Shown here one piece after another: positions 17,978-30,090 of a stretch of 64,000 nucleotides of DNA. Each line of letters starts with the position of its first letter. Position 1 is the stretch's first letter. Source of the DNA: Sphingomonas jaspsi DSM 18422 (GTDB taxonomy: Bacteria > Pseudomonadota > Alphaproteobacteria > Sphingomonadales > Sphingomonadaceae); the NCBI RefSeq assembly GCF_000585415.1, contig NZ_KK073876.1, forward strand, positions 2,167,810 to 2,231,809, written 5' to 3'. The position numbers and the translations under genes were made by a program. The notes beneath the pieces are model-generated. The model searched no databases, was not told the DNA's origin, and saw only the letters and a list, made by a program, of their open reading frames with translations.

Positions 17978-18015
17978 GCGCTGCACTGTTGGGGTACCGC
18001 CCGCCCCGGAGCGCC

Positions 18016-18043
18016 TTGCATTTGCTGGCGAATCTGGTAGAGG
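18016..18043 (+). promoter_or_regulatory. candidate promoter of rplK-rplA
   Basis: TTGCAT at 18016-18021, a 16-base spacer, then TAGAGG at 18038-18043. A leader of roughly 115 bases to rplK would result. The -10 is weak, but the arrangement matches the rplJ candidate (TTGACT, 16 bases, TAGTGG). Confidence 0.4.
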
Positions 18044-18163
18044 CGCGCCCTTCCAAGACATTTGTCGTGGGATTGCGGGAGGTTCGTTCGCGAGCCGCTT
18101 GTACCGCTAAACTTGAACGGGATGCGCGCCGCAAGGGGCAAGTCCCACTAAAGAGTGAGAAAA

Positions 18164-18595
18164 ATGGCTAAGAAAATCACGGGCTATATCAAGCTCCAGG
18201 TGCCGGCTGGCACCGCCAATCCGTCGCCGCCGATCGGCCCGGCCCTGGGCCAGCGCGGCGTCAACATCATGGAATTCTGCAAGGCCTTCAACGCCGCGAC
18301 GCAGGACCTTGAAAAGCAGATGCCGATCCCGACGATCATCACCGTCTATGCGGATCGCAGCTTCTCGTTCGTCACCAAGACCCCGCCGGCGTCGTTCCTT
18401 CTGAAGAAGGCCGCAAAGCTGAAGTCGGGTTCGAAGGAGCCGGGCAAGGTTTCGGCGGGCACCATCAAGCGCTCGCAGCTCGCGGAAATCGCGGAAATGA
18501 AGATGAAGGATCTCTCGGCGAACGACATCGACGCCGCGACCAAGATCATCGAAGGCTCGGCCCGCGCGATGGGCCTCCAGGTTGTGGAGGGCTAA
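18164..18595 (+). CDS. rplK: 50S ribosomal protein L11
   Basis: A 143-residue L11: [41 protein letters not shown] is the conserved N-terminal signature, and the C-terminal rRNA-binding domain ends MGLQVVEG. It forms the GTPase-associated centre with L10 and L7/L12. The ATG at 18164 matches family starts; a GTG three codons upstream is less likely. rplA follows after 4 bases. Confidence 0.98.
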   Translation: MAKKITGYIKLQVPAGTANPSPPIGPALGQRGVNIMEFCKAFNAATQDLEKQMPIPTIITVYADRSFSFVTKTPPASFLLKKAAKLKSGSKEPGKVSAGTIKRSQLAEIAEMKMKDLSANDIDAATKIIEGSARAMGLQVVEG

Positions 18596-18599
18596 GACC

Positions 18600-19298
18600 A
18601 TGGCAAAGCTGACCAAGAAGCAGAAGAGCCTCGACGGCAAGGTCCAGGCCGACAAGCTGTACGGCGTCGACGAAGCGCTGGGTCTCGTGAAGAGCCTCGC
18701 CACGTCGAAGTTCGACGAAAGCGTCGAAGTCGCCATCAACCTCGGCGTCGACCCGCGCCACGCCGACCAGATGGTCCGCGGCGTCGTCAACCTGCCCAAG
18801 GGCACCGGCAAGACCGTCAAGGTCGCCGTGTTCGCCAAGGGCGCCAAGGCCGACGAAGCGACCGCCGCCGGTGCCGACCGCGTCGGTGCCGAAGACCTGA
18901 TGGAAGCGATGCAGAACGGCGAGACCAACTATGACCGCGTCATCGCGACGCCGGACATGATGGGTGTCGTCGGCCGCCTCGGCAAGGTGCTGGGCCCCAA
19001 GGGCCTGATGCCGAACCCGAAGCTGGGCACCGTCACCATGGACGTGACCAAGGCGGTCACCGACGCCAAGGCGGGCCAGATCGAATTCCGCGTCGAAAAG
19101 GCCGGCATCATCCACGCCGGCATCGGCAAGGCGAGCTTCCCGGAAGCCGATCTCAAGGCCAATTTCGACGCGTTCGTGGACGCGATCGTCAAGGCCAAGC
19201 CGACCGGCGCCAAGGGCAAATATGTCCGCAAGATCGCGCTCAGCTCGACCATGGGCCCGGGCGTCAAGATCGACATCGCGGAAGTCGCCGGCGCCTAA
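18600..19298 (+). CDS. rplA: 50S ribosomal protein L1
   Basis: A 232-residue L1 with the typical two-domain layout and motifs [43 protein letters not shown] and [20 protein letters not shown]1 builds the L1 stalk at the ribosomal E site and in many bacteria represses its own rplK-rplA mRNA. A strong terminator ends the unit 26 bases downstream. Confidence 0.98.
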   Translation: MAKLTKKQKSLDGKVQADKLYGVDEALGLVKSLATSKFDESVEVAINLGVDPRHADQMVRGVVNLPKGTGKTVKVAVFAKGAKADEATAAGADRVGAEDLMEAMQNGETNYDRVIATPDMMGVVGRLGKVLGPKGLMPNPKLGTVTMDVTKAVTDAKAGQIEFRVEKAGIIHAGIGKASFPEADLKANFDAFVDAIVKAKPTGAKGKYVRKIALSSTMGPGVKIDIAEVAGA

Positions 19299-19323
19299 GC
19301 GTCACGACAGCCTGAAGAACGGG

Positions 19324-19355
19324 AAGGCCGGGGCGGAAACGCTCCGGCCTTTTCT
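19324..19355 (+). terminator. rho-independent terminator after rplA
   Basis: AAGGCCGG at 19324-19331 pairs with CCGGCCTT at 19344-19351, followed by TTCTT. It separates rplKA from the flavoprotein gene. Confidence 0.85.
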
Positions 19356-19383
19356 TGTCACGGGCCTGCGCTACAGTGCCGCG

Positions 19384-21042
19384 ATGGAAAATATCGGCGG
19401 CGACCTCACCTTCATGACTCCTCAGCCGATTGCGGCCGAGCATCTGGCCGCAATGCGGGCAGACGGGGAGGAGCGCCGCTATCGCGCGGGCGACATGGTC
19501 TGCGAGATCGGCGAGCGGATGGACCGCTTCATCTACATCCTCTCCGGCGACGTCGAGGTGGTCGATCCCTACACGGGCGGTCGGCTGCTTCCGTTCACCA
19601 TACGCGACGGACAATTCCTGGGGGAAATCGCCTTCCTCAACGCCGGCCGCTGGACATTGGGCATGCGCGCCTGCGCCGACACGCTGACCCTCGAGGTTCC
19701 GCGCGTCGCGATGCTGGAATTGATGGCGGATGTCCCCGAATTGTCCGACCACATCCTGTCGGTCTTTGCCGCGCGGCGGCGGCGAACCTTCGAGGAAGGC
19801 CGCAGCTCATTGAAGCTGATCGGCGCCGACCTCGATCCGGCCGTGCAGCGGGTCGCCTCCTTCCTGTCGCGCAACCGTATTCCCTTCCAGTCCTACGACC
19901 TTGACGGGACCGACGACGAAAGCGCGTCGCTGTGCCGTCTTTCGGGTCATGGTCCGGCAGTGGTCTTCGGCACCGATCGGATCATCGAGGACCCATCCCC
20001 GCGCAAGGTTGCCAGCCTACTCGGGCTCGACCTCGACGCGGCGATCGACGAGACGCTCGACCTCATCATCGTCGGCAGCGGTCCGGCGGGGGTCGCGGCC
20101 GCCGTCTATGCCGGGTCCGAGGGGCTTAGCGCGCTGGTCATCGAGGATACGGCGATCGGCGGCCAGGCCGGGACGTCGAGCCGGATCGAAAACTACATGG
20201 GCTTCCCGACGGGCATCTCGGGCGCCGACCTCGTCTATCGCGGCCAGATCCAGGCGATGAAGTTCGGCACCCGCTTCGCCATGCCGCGGCGGGTGTCCGC
20301 GCTGACCCGCAACGACGACGGCAGCTTTTGCGTGACGCTGGACGACGAGCAGACGGTCTGCGCCCGCGCGGTACTGGTCGCCGCGGGCGTGCAATATCGC
20401 CGCCTGCCGCTCGACCGGCTGCAGGAATATGAGGGCGCCGGCGTCTATTATGCCGCGACCGAGATGGAAGCGCGCTTCTGCGCACGGACTGAGGCCGTCG
20501 TTGTCGGTGGCGGCAACTCGGCCGGTCAGGCGGCGATGTATCTGTCGCGCGCCGCGCACCACGTCCATGTGCTGGTGCGCGGCGACAGCCTGGCGGAATC
20601 GATGTCGGCTTACCTTAGTCACCGTCTGGACGCCGATCCGCGTATCACCATCCATTATCGCAGCCAGGTCAGCGCGCTGCATGGCGACGAGCGGCTGCGC
20701 CAGGTGACGATCCGCAGCGACAAGTACGAGCGCACGATCGATTGTTCCGCGCTGTTCATCATGGTCGGGGCCGCGCCCAATACCGAGTGGCTGTCGGGGC
20801 TGGTCGAACTCGATGCCAAGGGTTTCATTCCGACCGGCCGCGACGCCGGCGGCGACAGCAGCTTCGCGACCTCGCACCCGGGCATCTACGCGGTGGGCGA
20901 TGTCCGCTCGGGCTCGGTCAAGCGCGTAGCGTCGGCGGTCGGCGAAGGATCGGTCGTGGTGTCGGCAATCTGGTCCTATCTGGACAGGACGGCCCGCGAG
21001 GCAGAAAGTCGGCCGGAGGGGGCATTGCAAGGAGTCGCGTAA
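19384..21042 (+). CDS. cNMP-binding domain fused to thioredoxin-reductase-like flavoprotein
   Basis: A 552-residue fusion. Residues about 20-140 form a cyclic-nucleotide-binding (CAP_ED) domain. A Trx-like region with FLSRNRIPFQSYDLD and PAVVFGTDRIIEDPS follows. From about 225 comes a two-domain FAD/NAD(P)H oxidoreductase with LIIVGSGPAGVAAA (Gly231), a second AVVVGGGNSAGQAAMYLS and the FAD-binding GIYAVGDVRSGSVKR. Classical thioredoxin reductase has CATC before the second nucleotide motif; here the aligned residues 357-360 are AATE, so the redox disulfide is missing. The name thioredoxin reductase would mislead. The cupredoxin gene overlaps its stop by one base. Confidence 0.9.
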   Translation: MENIGGDLTFMTPQPIAAEHLAAMRADGEERRYRAGDMVCEIGERMDRFIYILSGDVEVVDPYTGGRLLPFTIRDGQFLGEIAFLNAGRWTLGMRACADTLTLEVPRVAMLELMADVPELSDHILSVFAARRRRTFEEGRSSLKLIGADLDPAVQRVASFLSRNRIPFQSYDLDGTDDESASLCRLSGHGPAVVFGTDRIIEDPSPRKVASLLGLDLDAAIDETLDLIIVGSGPAGVAAAVYAGSEGLSALVIEDTAIGGQAGTSSRIENYMGFPTGISGADLVYRGQIQAMKFGTRFAMPRRVSALTRNDDGSFCVTLDDEQTVCARAVLVAAGVQYRRLPLDRLQEYEGAGVYYAATEMEARFCARTEAVVVGGGNSAGQAAMYLSRAAHHVHVLVRGDSLAESMSAYLSHRLDADPRITIHYRSQVSALHGDERLRQVTIRSDKYERTIDCSALFIMVGAAPNTEWLSGLVELDAKGFIPTGRDAGGDSSFATSHPGIYAVGDVRSGSVKRVASAVGEGSVVVSAIWSYLDRTAREAESRPEGALQGVA

Positions 21043-21416
21043 TGCGCCTGATCTCTCTCGCCCTGCTAGCGGCCATCGCCGCACCGGCCGCCGCCCAGCC
21101 CGTCGCGATCGACGTCCACCTGTCCAACTTCAAGTTCGAACCCAAGACGATCGAGCTGAAGGCGGGACAGGATTATATCCTTACCCTGATCAACGACGGC
21201 AGCGGCGGTCACAGCTTCTCCGCCAAAGAGTTTTTCGCCGCCGCCAGCGTCGATGCCGCCGACGGGGTGCTGATTCAGAAGGGCGCCATCGAAATAAAGG
21301 GCGGCGACCGACGCGCCGTCCATTTCAGGGCGCCCGCCGCCGGCACCTACAGCCTCAAGTGCAGCCATGCCTTCCACAGCGGATTCGGCATGAAGGGCGA
21401 AATTGTGGTGCGTTAA
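21042..21416 (+). CDS. secreted cupredoxin-domain protein
   Basis: A 124-residue protein with a signal peptide (MRLISLALLAAIAAPAAA) and a plastocyanin/azurin-like domain. Likely copper ligands are the His in GGHSFS, the Cys in SLKCSH, the His two or three residues later (CSHAFH) and a Met near the C terminus (GFGMKG). Such proteins carry electrons or copper in the periplasm. It is translationally coupled to the cNMP-binding flavoprotein (TAATG overlap), although that protein is cytosolic, so the link is probably shared regulation. Whether it binds copper is inferred. Confidence 0.85.
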   Translation: MRLISLALLAAIAAPAAAQPVAIDVHLSNFKFEPKTIELKAGQDYILTLINDGSGGHSFSAKEFFAAASVDAADGVLIQKGAIEIKGGDRRAVHFRAPAAGTYSLKCSHAFHSGFGMKGEIVVR

Positions 21417-21429
21417 GCACCGCAGGCGC

Positions 21430-21457
21430 TTGACTTTTTGCACTGCAACAGTAGTGG
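21430..21457 (+). promoter_or_regulatory. candidate promoter of rplJ-rplL
   Basis: TTGACT at 21430-21435 is a strong -35; the -10 candidate TAGTGG at 21452-21457 lies 16 bases on. It gives rplJL its own start after the interrupting cupredoxin gene. Confidence 0.45.
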
Positions 21458-21459
21458 AG

Positions 21460-21684
21460 CCCCCGACCGTCGCCTTCGGGTGGCGTTCTCGTCCGAGACA
21501 GTCGCTGGAGCTTGCTCCTTAATTCGCGGCCTAGACGGGGAAAAGGAATTCATAAGACGGCGACGCCATTTCGTGCGTTTCCGCGCTTTCGATCCATCCC
21601 CCGGACATCTCGGAGTTGTGGGCTCGCCCGCAGCTCCAAAACCCTTGCCGGATGGTCCGGCATGGGAATGACTAGGAGTATGGC
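21460..21684 (+). promoter_or_regulatory. putative L10 autoregulatory leader of rplJL
   Basis: About 225 GC-rich bases between the candidate promoter and rplJ contain several short inverted repeats and no gene. Known of the family: L10-L7/L12 binds a structured leader and represses rplJL. The position fits, but I cannot fold it here, so the assignment rests on context. Confidence 0.35.
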
Positions 21685-22191
21685 ATGGATCGTTCGCAAA
21701 AGGCTGATCTGGTTGCCGAGCTGAAGGATGTCTTCGCCGAAACGGGCGTTGTGGTTATTACCCGCAACCTCGGTCTTTCGGTGGCGCAGTCGTCTGACCT
21801 GCGCTCGAAGATGCGTGATGCCGGTGCCCAGTTCAAAGTTGCGAAGAACCGGCTTGCCAAGATTGCACTCGAGGGTTCCGACTACAGCCCGCTCAGCGAC
21901 CTCCTCACGGGGCCGACTGCGCTGGCGACGTCGTCGGATCCGGTCGCGGCCGCCAAGGTCGCGGTCGAGTTTGCCAAGACCACCGATCGATTCGAAATCG
22001 TCGGCGGTGCGATGGGCACGACCCTTCTCGATGTGAATGGCGTCAAGGCGCTGGCCGAGCTTCCGTCGCTCGACCAGCTGCGCGGCACTCTCGTGGGCCT
22101 CATCCAGGCGCCCGCGACCAAGATTGCCCGTATCGCCAAGGAGCCGGGTGGCCAGCTGGCGCGCGTTCTCGCCGCCAAGGCCGCAGCTTAA
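21685..22191 (+). CDS. rplJ: 50S ribosomal protein L10
   Basis: A 168-residue L10: [50 protein letters not shown] carries the conserved rRNA-binding segment [13 protein letters not shown], and the C terminus ([12 protein letters not shown]) is the L7/L12-binding helix. It forms the base of the ribosomal stalk. rplL follows after 55 bases. Confidence 0.98.
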   Translation: MDRSQKADLVAELKDVFAETGVVVITRNLGLSVAQSSDLRSKMRDAGAQFKVAKNRLAKIALEGSDYSPLSDLLTGPTALATSSDPVAAAKVAVEFAKTTDRFEIVGGAMGTTLLDVNGVKALAELPSLDQLRGTLVGLIQAPATKIARIAKEPGGQLARVLAAKAAA

Positions 22192-22246
22192 GTTCTTATA
22201 CCAACGCACGAAACTTACGGACCAGTTGGTCCACTAGGAGACTAAA

Positions 22247-22621
22247 ATGGCTGACCTCAACAAGATCGTCGACGACCTGTCGGCTCTGACCGTCCTCGAA
22301 GCGGCTGAACTCGCCAAGCTTCTCGAAGAAAAGTGGGGCGTTTCGGCCGCCGCTGCCGTCGCCGTTGCCGGCCCGGCCGCCGGTGCCGCTGCCCCGGCTG
22401 CTGAAGAGCAGACCGAGTTCGACGTGATCCTCACCGGCGACGGTGGCAAGAAGATCAACGTCATCAAGGAAGTCCGCGCCATCACCGGCCTGGGCCTCGG
22501 CGAAGCCAAGACCCTCGTTGAATCGGCTCCGAAGGCCCTCAAGGAAGGCGTCAACAAGGACGAAGCCGAAAAGATCAAGAAGCAGATCGAAGAAGCCGGC
22601 GGCACCGTCGAGCTCAAGTAA
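22247..22621 (+). CDS. rplL: 50S ribosomal protein L7/L12
   Basis: A 124-residue protein with the N-terminal dimerisation domain ([19 protein letters not shown]), an Ala-rich hinge (about residues 35-50) and the C-terminal domain ([35 protein letters not shown]) that recruits translation factors. Preceded by GGAG. A very strong terminator follows 50 bases after the stop. Confidence 0.98.
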   Translation: MADLNKIVDDLSALTVLEAAELAKLLEEKWGVSAAAAVAVAGPAAGAAAPAAEEQTEFDVILTGDGGKKINVIKEVRAITGLGLGEAKTLVESAPKALKEGVNKDEAEKIKKQIEEAGGTVELK

Positions 22622-22670
22622 GCTTCTGCATCGATTTCACGGATGTCTTGAAGCGTCCGTGGATGGGAAG

Positions 22671-22702
22671 GGGCGACCTCGCAAGAGGTCGCCCTTTTTC
22701 TT
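22671..22702 (+). terminator. strong rho-independent terminator after rplL
   Basis: GGGCGACCTC at 22671-22680, a GCAA tetraloop and a perfect GAGGTCGCCC at 22685-22694, then TTTTTCTTT. It separates rplJL from rpoBC, which in many bacteria are partly co-transcribed. Confidence 0.95.
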
Positions 22703-22789
22703 TGGCGCCGAAAATCGACGCACCCTATTCCGGTTTCGCTTGCCGCCCCTCGCCCCCGCGCTACGATATTGGAATCGGGGGAATGAGAC

Positions 22790-23413
22790 GTGTCTGTCGT
22801 TGAGTACAACTTTCCGTTCGCGGTAGCCTTTGCGGTCCTGCTGCTGATCGCTGTCGCGCAGGTCATCGGCCTTGGCGACCTGATCGGCGATGCGGACCAT
22901 GATGTCGACGCCGGTTATGCCGACGCCGGCGCGCTGGAGGGTCTGGCGAGCCTGCTGGGGATCGGACGAGTGCCCTTCCTCATCTGGCTTTCGATCCTGT
23001 TGCTGATGTTCAGCGGGATCGGCGTTACCGGACAATTTTTGCTCGACTCGATCCTTGGGTCGATGATGCAGCCGACCCCGGCCGCCCTTCTCGCCGCCTT
23101 TCCGGCAGTGATCACGACCGCAATAGTATCGCGCCTGCTCGCGCCCATCATTCCGCGTGACGAGACCACGGCCGTGGGTATTGAAACGCTGGTCGGCAAG
23201 CGCGGGACGGTCGACATCGGGACCGCGCGTCGCGGCTGCCCGGCCCGCGTCATCGTTCGCGATGCCTACGCACAACCGCATAATGTGATGGTCGAACCGC
23301 ACGACGACGGAGCCGAATTCGTCGCCGGTGAAGAGGTGCTGCTGGTGCGCCTCGAGGACGGCCTATTTTACGCCATCAGCACGGCGGACCGGCGGCTCGG
23401 CCCGGTCGACTGA
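22790..23413 (+). CDS. YqiJ-like inner-membrane protein
   Basis: A 207-residue protein with a hydrophobic N-terminal helix, further membrane segments (PFLIWLSILLLMFSG, PAALLAAFPAVITTAIVS) and a C-terminal OB-like domain (VGKRGTVDIGTARRGCPARVIVRD, GEEVLLVRLEDGLFYA). This is the layout of YqiJ/NfeD-like partners of flotillins. The start is GTG at 22790. It sits just ahead of the flotillin gene with 19 bases between, the pairing seen for yqiJ-yqiK, and both proteins likely act in one membrane microdomain complex. Confidence 0.82.
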   Translation: MSVVEYNFPFAVAFAVLLLIAVAQVIGLGDLIGDADHDVDAGYADAGALEGLASLLGIGRVPFLIWLSILLLMFSGIGVTGQFLLDSILGSMMQPTPAALLAAFPAVITTAIVSRLLAPIIPRDETTAVGIETLVGKRGTVDIGTARRGCPARVIVRDAYAQPHNVMVEPHDDGAEFVAGEEVLLVRLEDGLFYAISTADRRLGPVD

Positions 23414-23432
23414 TTGATCAATGGAGTCTGCA

Positions 23433-25154
23433 ATGAACGAGTTGGTACCGATTGCCATTTGGGGCGGCGGAGGTTTCCTCGTCCTGATCGTGCTCGGCTG
23501 GTCGCTGGCCAAGCTGTACGTCCGAGCCACGAAGGAAGTCGGCTTCGTCCGCACCGGTTTCGGCGGGGAAAAAGTCGTGATGAACGGGGGCGCTTTGGTG
23601 CTGCCGGTGCTGCACGAGACCATGCCGGTCAACATGAATACTGTCAGACTGGCGGTTGAGCGCAAGAATCAGGACGCGCTGATCACGCTCGACCGGCTGC
23701 GGATCGACGTGAAGGCGGAATTCTACGTTCGCGTGAAGCCCGATGCCGGCTCGATCGCCATGGCCGCCCAGACGCTCGGCCAGCGCACGATGCAGCCGGA
23801 AATGCTGAAGGACCTGGTCGAAGGCAAGTTCGTCGATGCGTTGCGCTCGGTCGCGGCGGGGATGACGATGAACCAGCTGCACGAACAGCGCGCCGACTTC
23901 GTCCAGAAGGTGCAGCAGGTGTCGTCGTCGGATCTGGCGATGAACGGGCTGGAGCTGGAATCGGTTTCGCTGACCGGCCTCGACCAGACGTCGATCGAGC
24001 ATTTCAACGCCAACAACGCGTTTGACGCGGAGGGCCTGACCAAGCTCACCGAGCAGATCGAACTGCGCAAGAAGGCGCGCAACGACATCGAAAAGGACAC
24101 ACGCGTCCAGATGGAGACCAAGAACCTCGAAGCCGACAAGAAGAGCTTCGAGATCAGCCGCGACAATGAATTCGCCCGGCTGGAACAGGAGCGCGAGATC
24201 GAGACCCGGCGTGCGGCACAGGCGGCCGAGGTTGCGCGCGAACAGGCCCAGCGCAACCAGGAGGCTGAAGCCGCCCGGATCGAGGCGCAGCGGGTGATCG
24301 ACGCACAGAAGATCGAGGCCGAACGCGCAATTCAGGAAGCGACCATCGCGCAGCAGCAGGCGGTCGAAATCGCGCGGCAGGAACAGCAGATCGCGGTCCA
24401 GAACAAGAGCCGCGAGGAAAGCCAGGCCAAGGCCGAAGCCGATGCCGCCCGCGCCAAGGCGGTTTCGGCCGAGGAAGGCGTCACGACCGCCCGCGATACC
24501 GAAGTCGCCGAACGCGAAAAGCGCATCGAACTGATCGAGGCGGCCAAGATCGCAGAACGCGAAGCCATCCGCATCAAGGTCGAGGCGGAAGCCGAAAAGG
24601 ATGCGGCGACCAACCGCGCCGAGGCGGCCAAGCTGGAAGCACAGGGGCAGGCGGACGCCGAAAAGCTGCGCGCCGAAGCCGCGCGTGTCCGCTTCGAGGT
24701 CGAGGCGGCGGGCCAGAAGGCAATCAACGAGGCGGCGAACCTGCTGTCCTCGTCGCAGATCAGCCTGAAGTTCAAGATGGCGCTGCTCGAAGTCCTGCCC
24801 GAGGTGGTGCGCGAGAGCGCCAAGCCGCTGGAAGCGATCGATTCGATCAAGATCGTGCAAGTCGACGGTCTCAACGGGCGCGGCGGCGGCGGCGAAGGCG
24901 CGGCCCCACCGACGGGCCAGGGCGGACTGGCGCAGGACGCGGTTGCCGCCGCCCTCGCCTATCGCGCCCAGGCGCCGATGATCGACGGACTGATGAAGGA
25001 ACTTGGGCTCCACGGCGGCACGCTAAACGGGATGACCGAAAGCGCGCCAACGCTTGAGCTGGACCATGAGGGCGAAGCGAGGCCGGCCAAGGTTGCCAAG
25101 GCGAAGAAGGCGGATGAAAAACCAACGCAGGCCGACGCCGCGACCGGCGACTAA
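23433..25154 (+). CDS. flotillin-like protein (YqiK family)
   Basis: A 573-residue protein with an N-terminal membrane helix, an SPFH/band 7 domain (GFVRTGFGGEKVVMNGGALVLPVLHE, IDVKAEFYVRVKPD, about residues 30-210) and a long coiled coil of Glu/Ala/Lys/Arg (about 210-430), then a flexible tail ending in Lys/Ala repeats. Flotillins scaffold membrane microdomains. I chose the ATG at 23433, preceded by GGAG at 6 bases; an ATG 12 bases upstream lies at a worse distance. It forms an operon with the YqiJ-like gene and ends at a terminator. Confidence 0.92.
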   Translation: MNELVPIAIWGGGGFLVLIVLGWSLAKLYVRATKEVGFVRTGFGGEKVVMNGGALVLPVLHETMPVNMNTVRLAVERKNQDALITLDRLRIDVKAEFYVRVKPDAGSIAMAAQTLGQRTMQPEMLKDLVEGKFVDALRSVAAGMTMNQLHEQRADFVQKVQQVSSSDLAMNGLELESVSLTGLDQTSIEHFNANNAFDAEGLTKLTEQIELRKKARNDIEKDTRVQMETKNLEADKKSFEISRDNEFARLEQEREIETRRAAQAAEVAREQAQRNQEAEAARIEAQRVIDAQKIEAERAIQEATIAQQQAVEIARQEQQIAVQNKSREESQAKAEADAARAKAVSAEEGVTTARDTEVAEREKRIELIEAAKIAEREAIRIKVEAEAEKDAATNRAEAAKLEAQGQADAEKLRAEAARVRFEVEAAGQKAINEAANLLSSSQISLKFKMALLEVLPEVVRESAKPLEAIDSIKIVQVDGLNGRGGGGEGAAPPTGQGGLAQDAVAAALAYRAQAPMIDGLMKELGLHGGTLNGMTESAPTLELDHEGEARPAKVAKAKKADEKPTQADAATGD

Positions 25155-25178
25155 GGGGTCCTAGCACATCGTTTGACG

Positions 25179-25211
25179 GGGGCGGTGCAGCGATGTGCCG
25201 CCCCTCTTTTG
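25179..25211. terminator. terminator between convergent flotillin and DOPA-dioxygenase-like genes
   Basis: GGGGCGG at 25179-25185 pairs with CCGCCCC at 25198-25204, with extra inner pairs, followed by TCTTTT on the plus strand. It probably serves the flotillin operon. Confidence 0.75.
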
Positions 25212-25213
25212 CG

Positions 25214-25564
25214 CTAAAGGCCCAGCAGCCGTTTCAGCAGATCGATGTCGAGCGCTTCGCTGGGCCCGAACCAGACAACGTTCTCGGTATGATCGGCCAG
25301 GTCGTCGCCGGTCGAAGCATGCGCAAAGACGGTCAGCCCGCCACGGGCGACGCTAAGGAAGGTTGCGACCTCGCCGAAGCGATTGGCGGGCACCGTCAGC
25401 TGGACGCTGCCGCGCGGATGCGGACCGACCGGCTTCAGGTGGAAATGTCCCACCGCCACGCCGAACCGTCGCTGGACCTCGGCGGCGAGCATCCTGGCCC
25501 TTTCGACCTCTTCCGGGTCGTAATAAATGTGCGCGTGGAAATCGCGGATCGTCACGTCGGCCAT
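25214..25564 (-). CDS. DOPA 4,5-dioxygenase-family protein
   Basis: A 116-residue protein with FHAHIYYDPEEVERA, VGHFHLKPVGPHPRGSVQLTV and VFAHASTGDDLADHTENVVWFG, the pattern of the small DOPA-dioxygenase family. The conserved histidines (FHAH, HFH, HP) would bind iron in ring-cleaving members; bacterial relatives mostly lack a proven substrate. The ATG at 25564 is preceded by a perfect AGGAGG. It is convergent with the flotillin gene and divergent from rpoB. Confidence 0.88.
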   Translation of the reverse strand: MADVTIRDFHAHIYYDPEEVERARMLAAEVQRRFGVAVGHFHLKPVGPHPRGSVQLTVPANRFGEVATFLSVARGGLTVFAHASTGDDLADHTENVVWFGPSEALDIDLLKRLLGL

Positions 25565-25658
25565 CACAAGGCCTCCTTTCATGCCCAATCTGGCGCGGAC
25601 CAGGGAACGATCAAGGCGGAACATCATTGATACCGCGCGCCAATCCGCCCTTCCCCCT

Positions 25659-25686
25659 TGCGTGCTGTCGGATTCGCGCTATATCC
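25659..25686 (+). promoter_or_regulatory. candidate promoter of rpoB-rpoC
   Basis: TTGCGT at 25659-25664, 16 bases, then TATATC at 25681-25686. It gives an rpoB leader of about 180 bases, in which a small TGTCCC/GGGACA hairpin at 25743-25758 is visible. With the terminators upstream, rpoBC must have its own promoter here. Confidence 0.55.
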
Positions 25687-25870
25687 AACCCATCCAAACA
25701 TATCGGCTCCGCCGCACCATAAGGTGTGCCCGGGGCTTTTCCTGTCCCCGCCGGGACACGGGCCGAAAGCGCAACGGTTCGCACGTATGGCGGGAAATTA
25801 ACGGGAAACGCGCCACCGACAACCACAGGGCACGCGTGCCTCGACGCATGCCCCGAGCGCAGGGAAGCAG

Positions 25871-30034
<4,164 letters not shown>

Positions 30035-30051
30035 GCCACTGGATATTCCTT

Positions 30052-30073
30052 CCCTCCTGCTGATGCAGGAGGG
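30052..30073 (+). promoter_or_regulatory. perfect hairpin between rpoB and rpoC
   Basis: CCCTCCTGC at 30052-30060, the loop TGAT and GCAGGAGGG at 30065-30073 form a perfect 9-bp stem. No T run follows, so it is not a simple terminator. It lies just before the rpoC ribosome-binding site, where it could be an RNase processing site or influence rpoC translation. Confidence 0.6.
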
Positions 30074-30090
30074 GGTTGGAGATTGAAGAA

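Noticed and set aside
19384..21042. Thioredoxin-disulfide reductase (trxB)
   Set aside because: The redox-active CxxC is absent and a cyclic-nucleotide domain is fused, so the plain trxB name is not supported.
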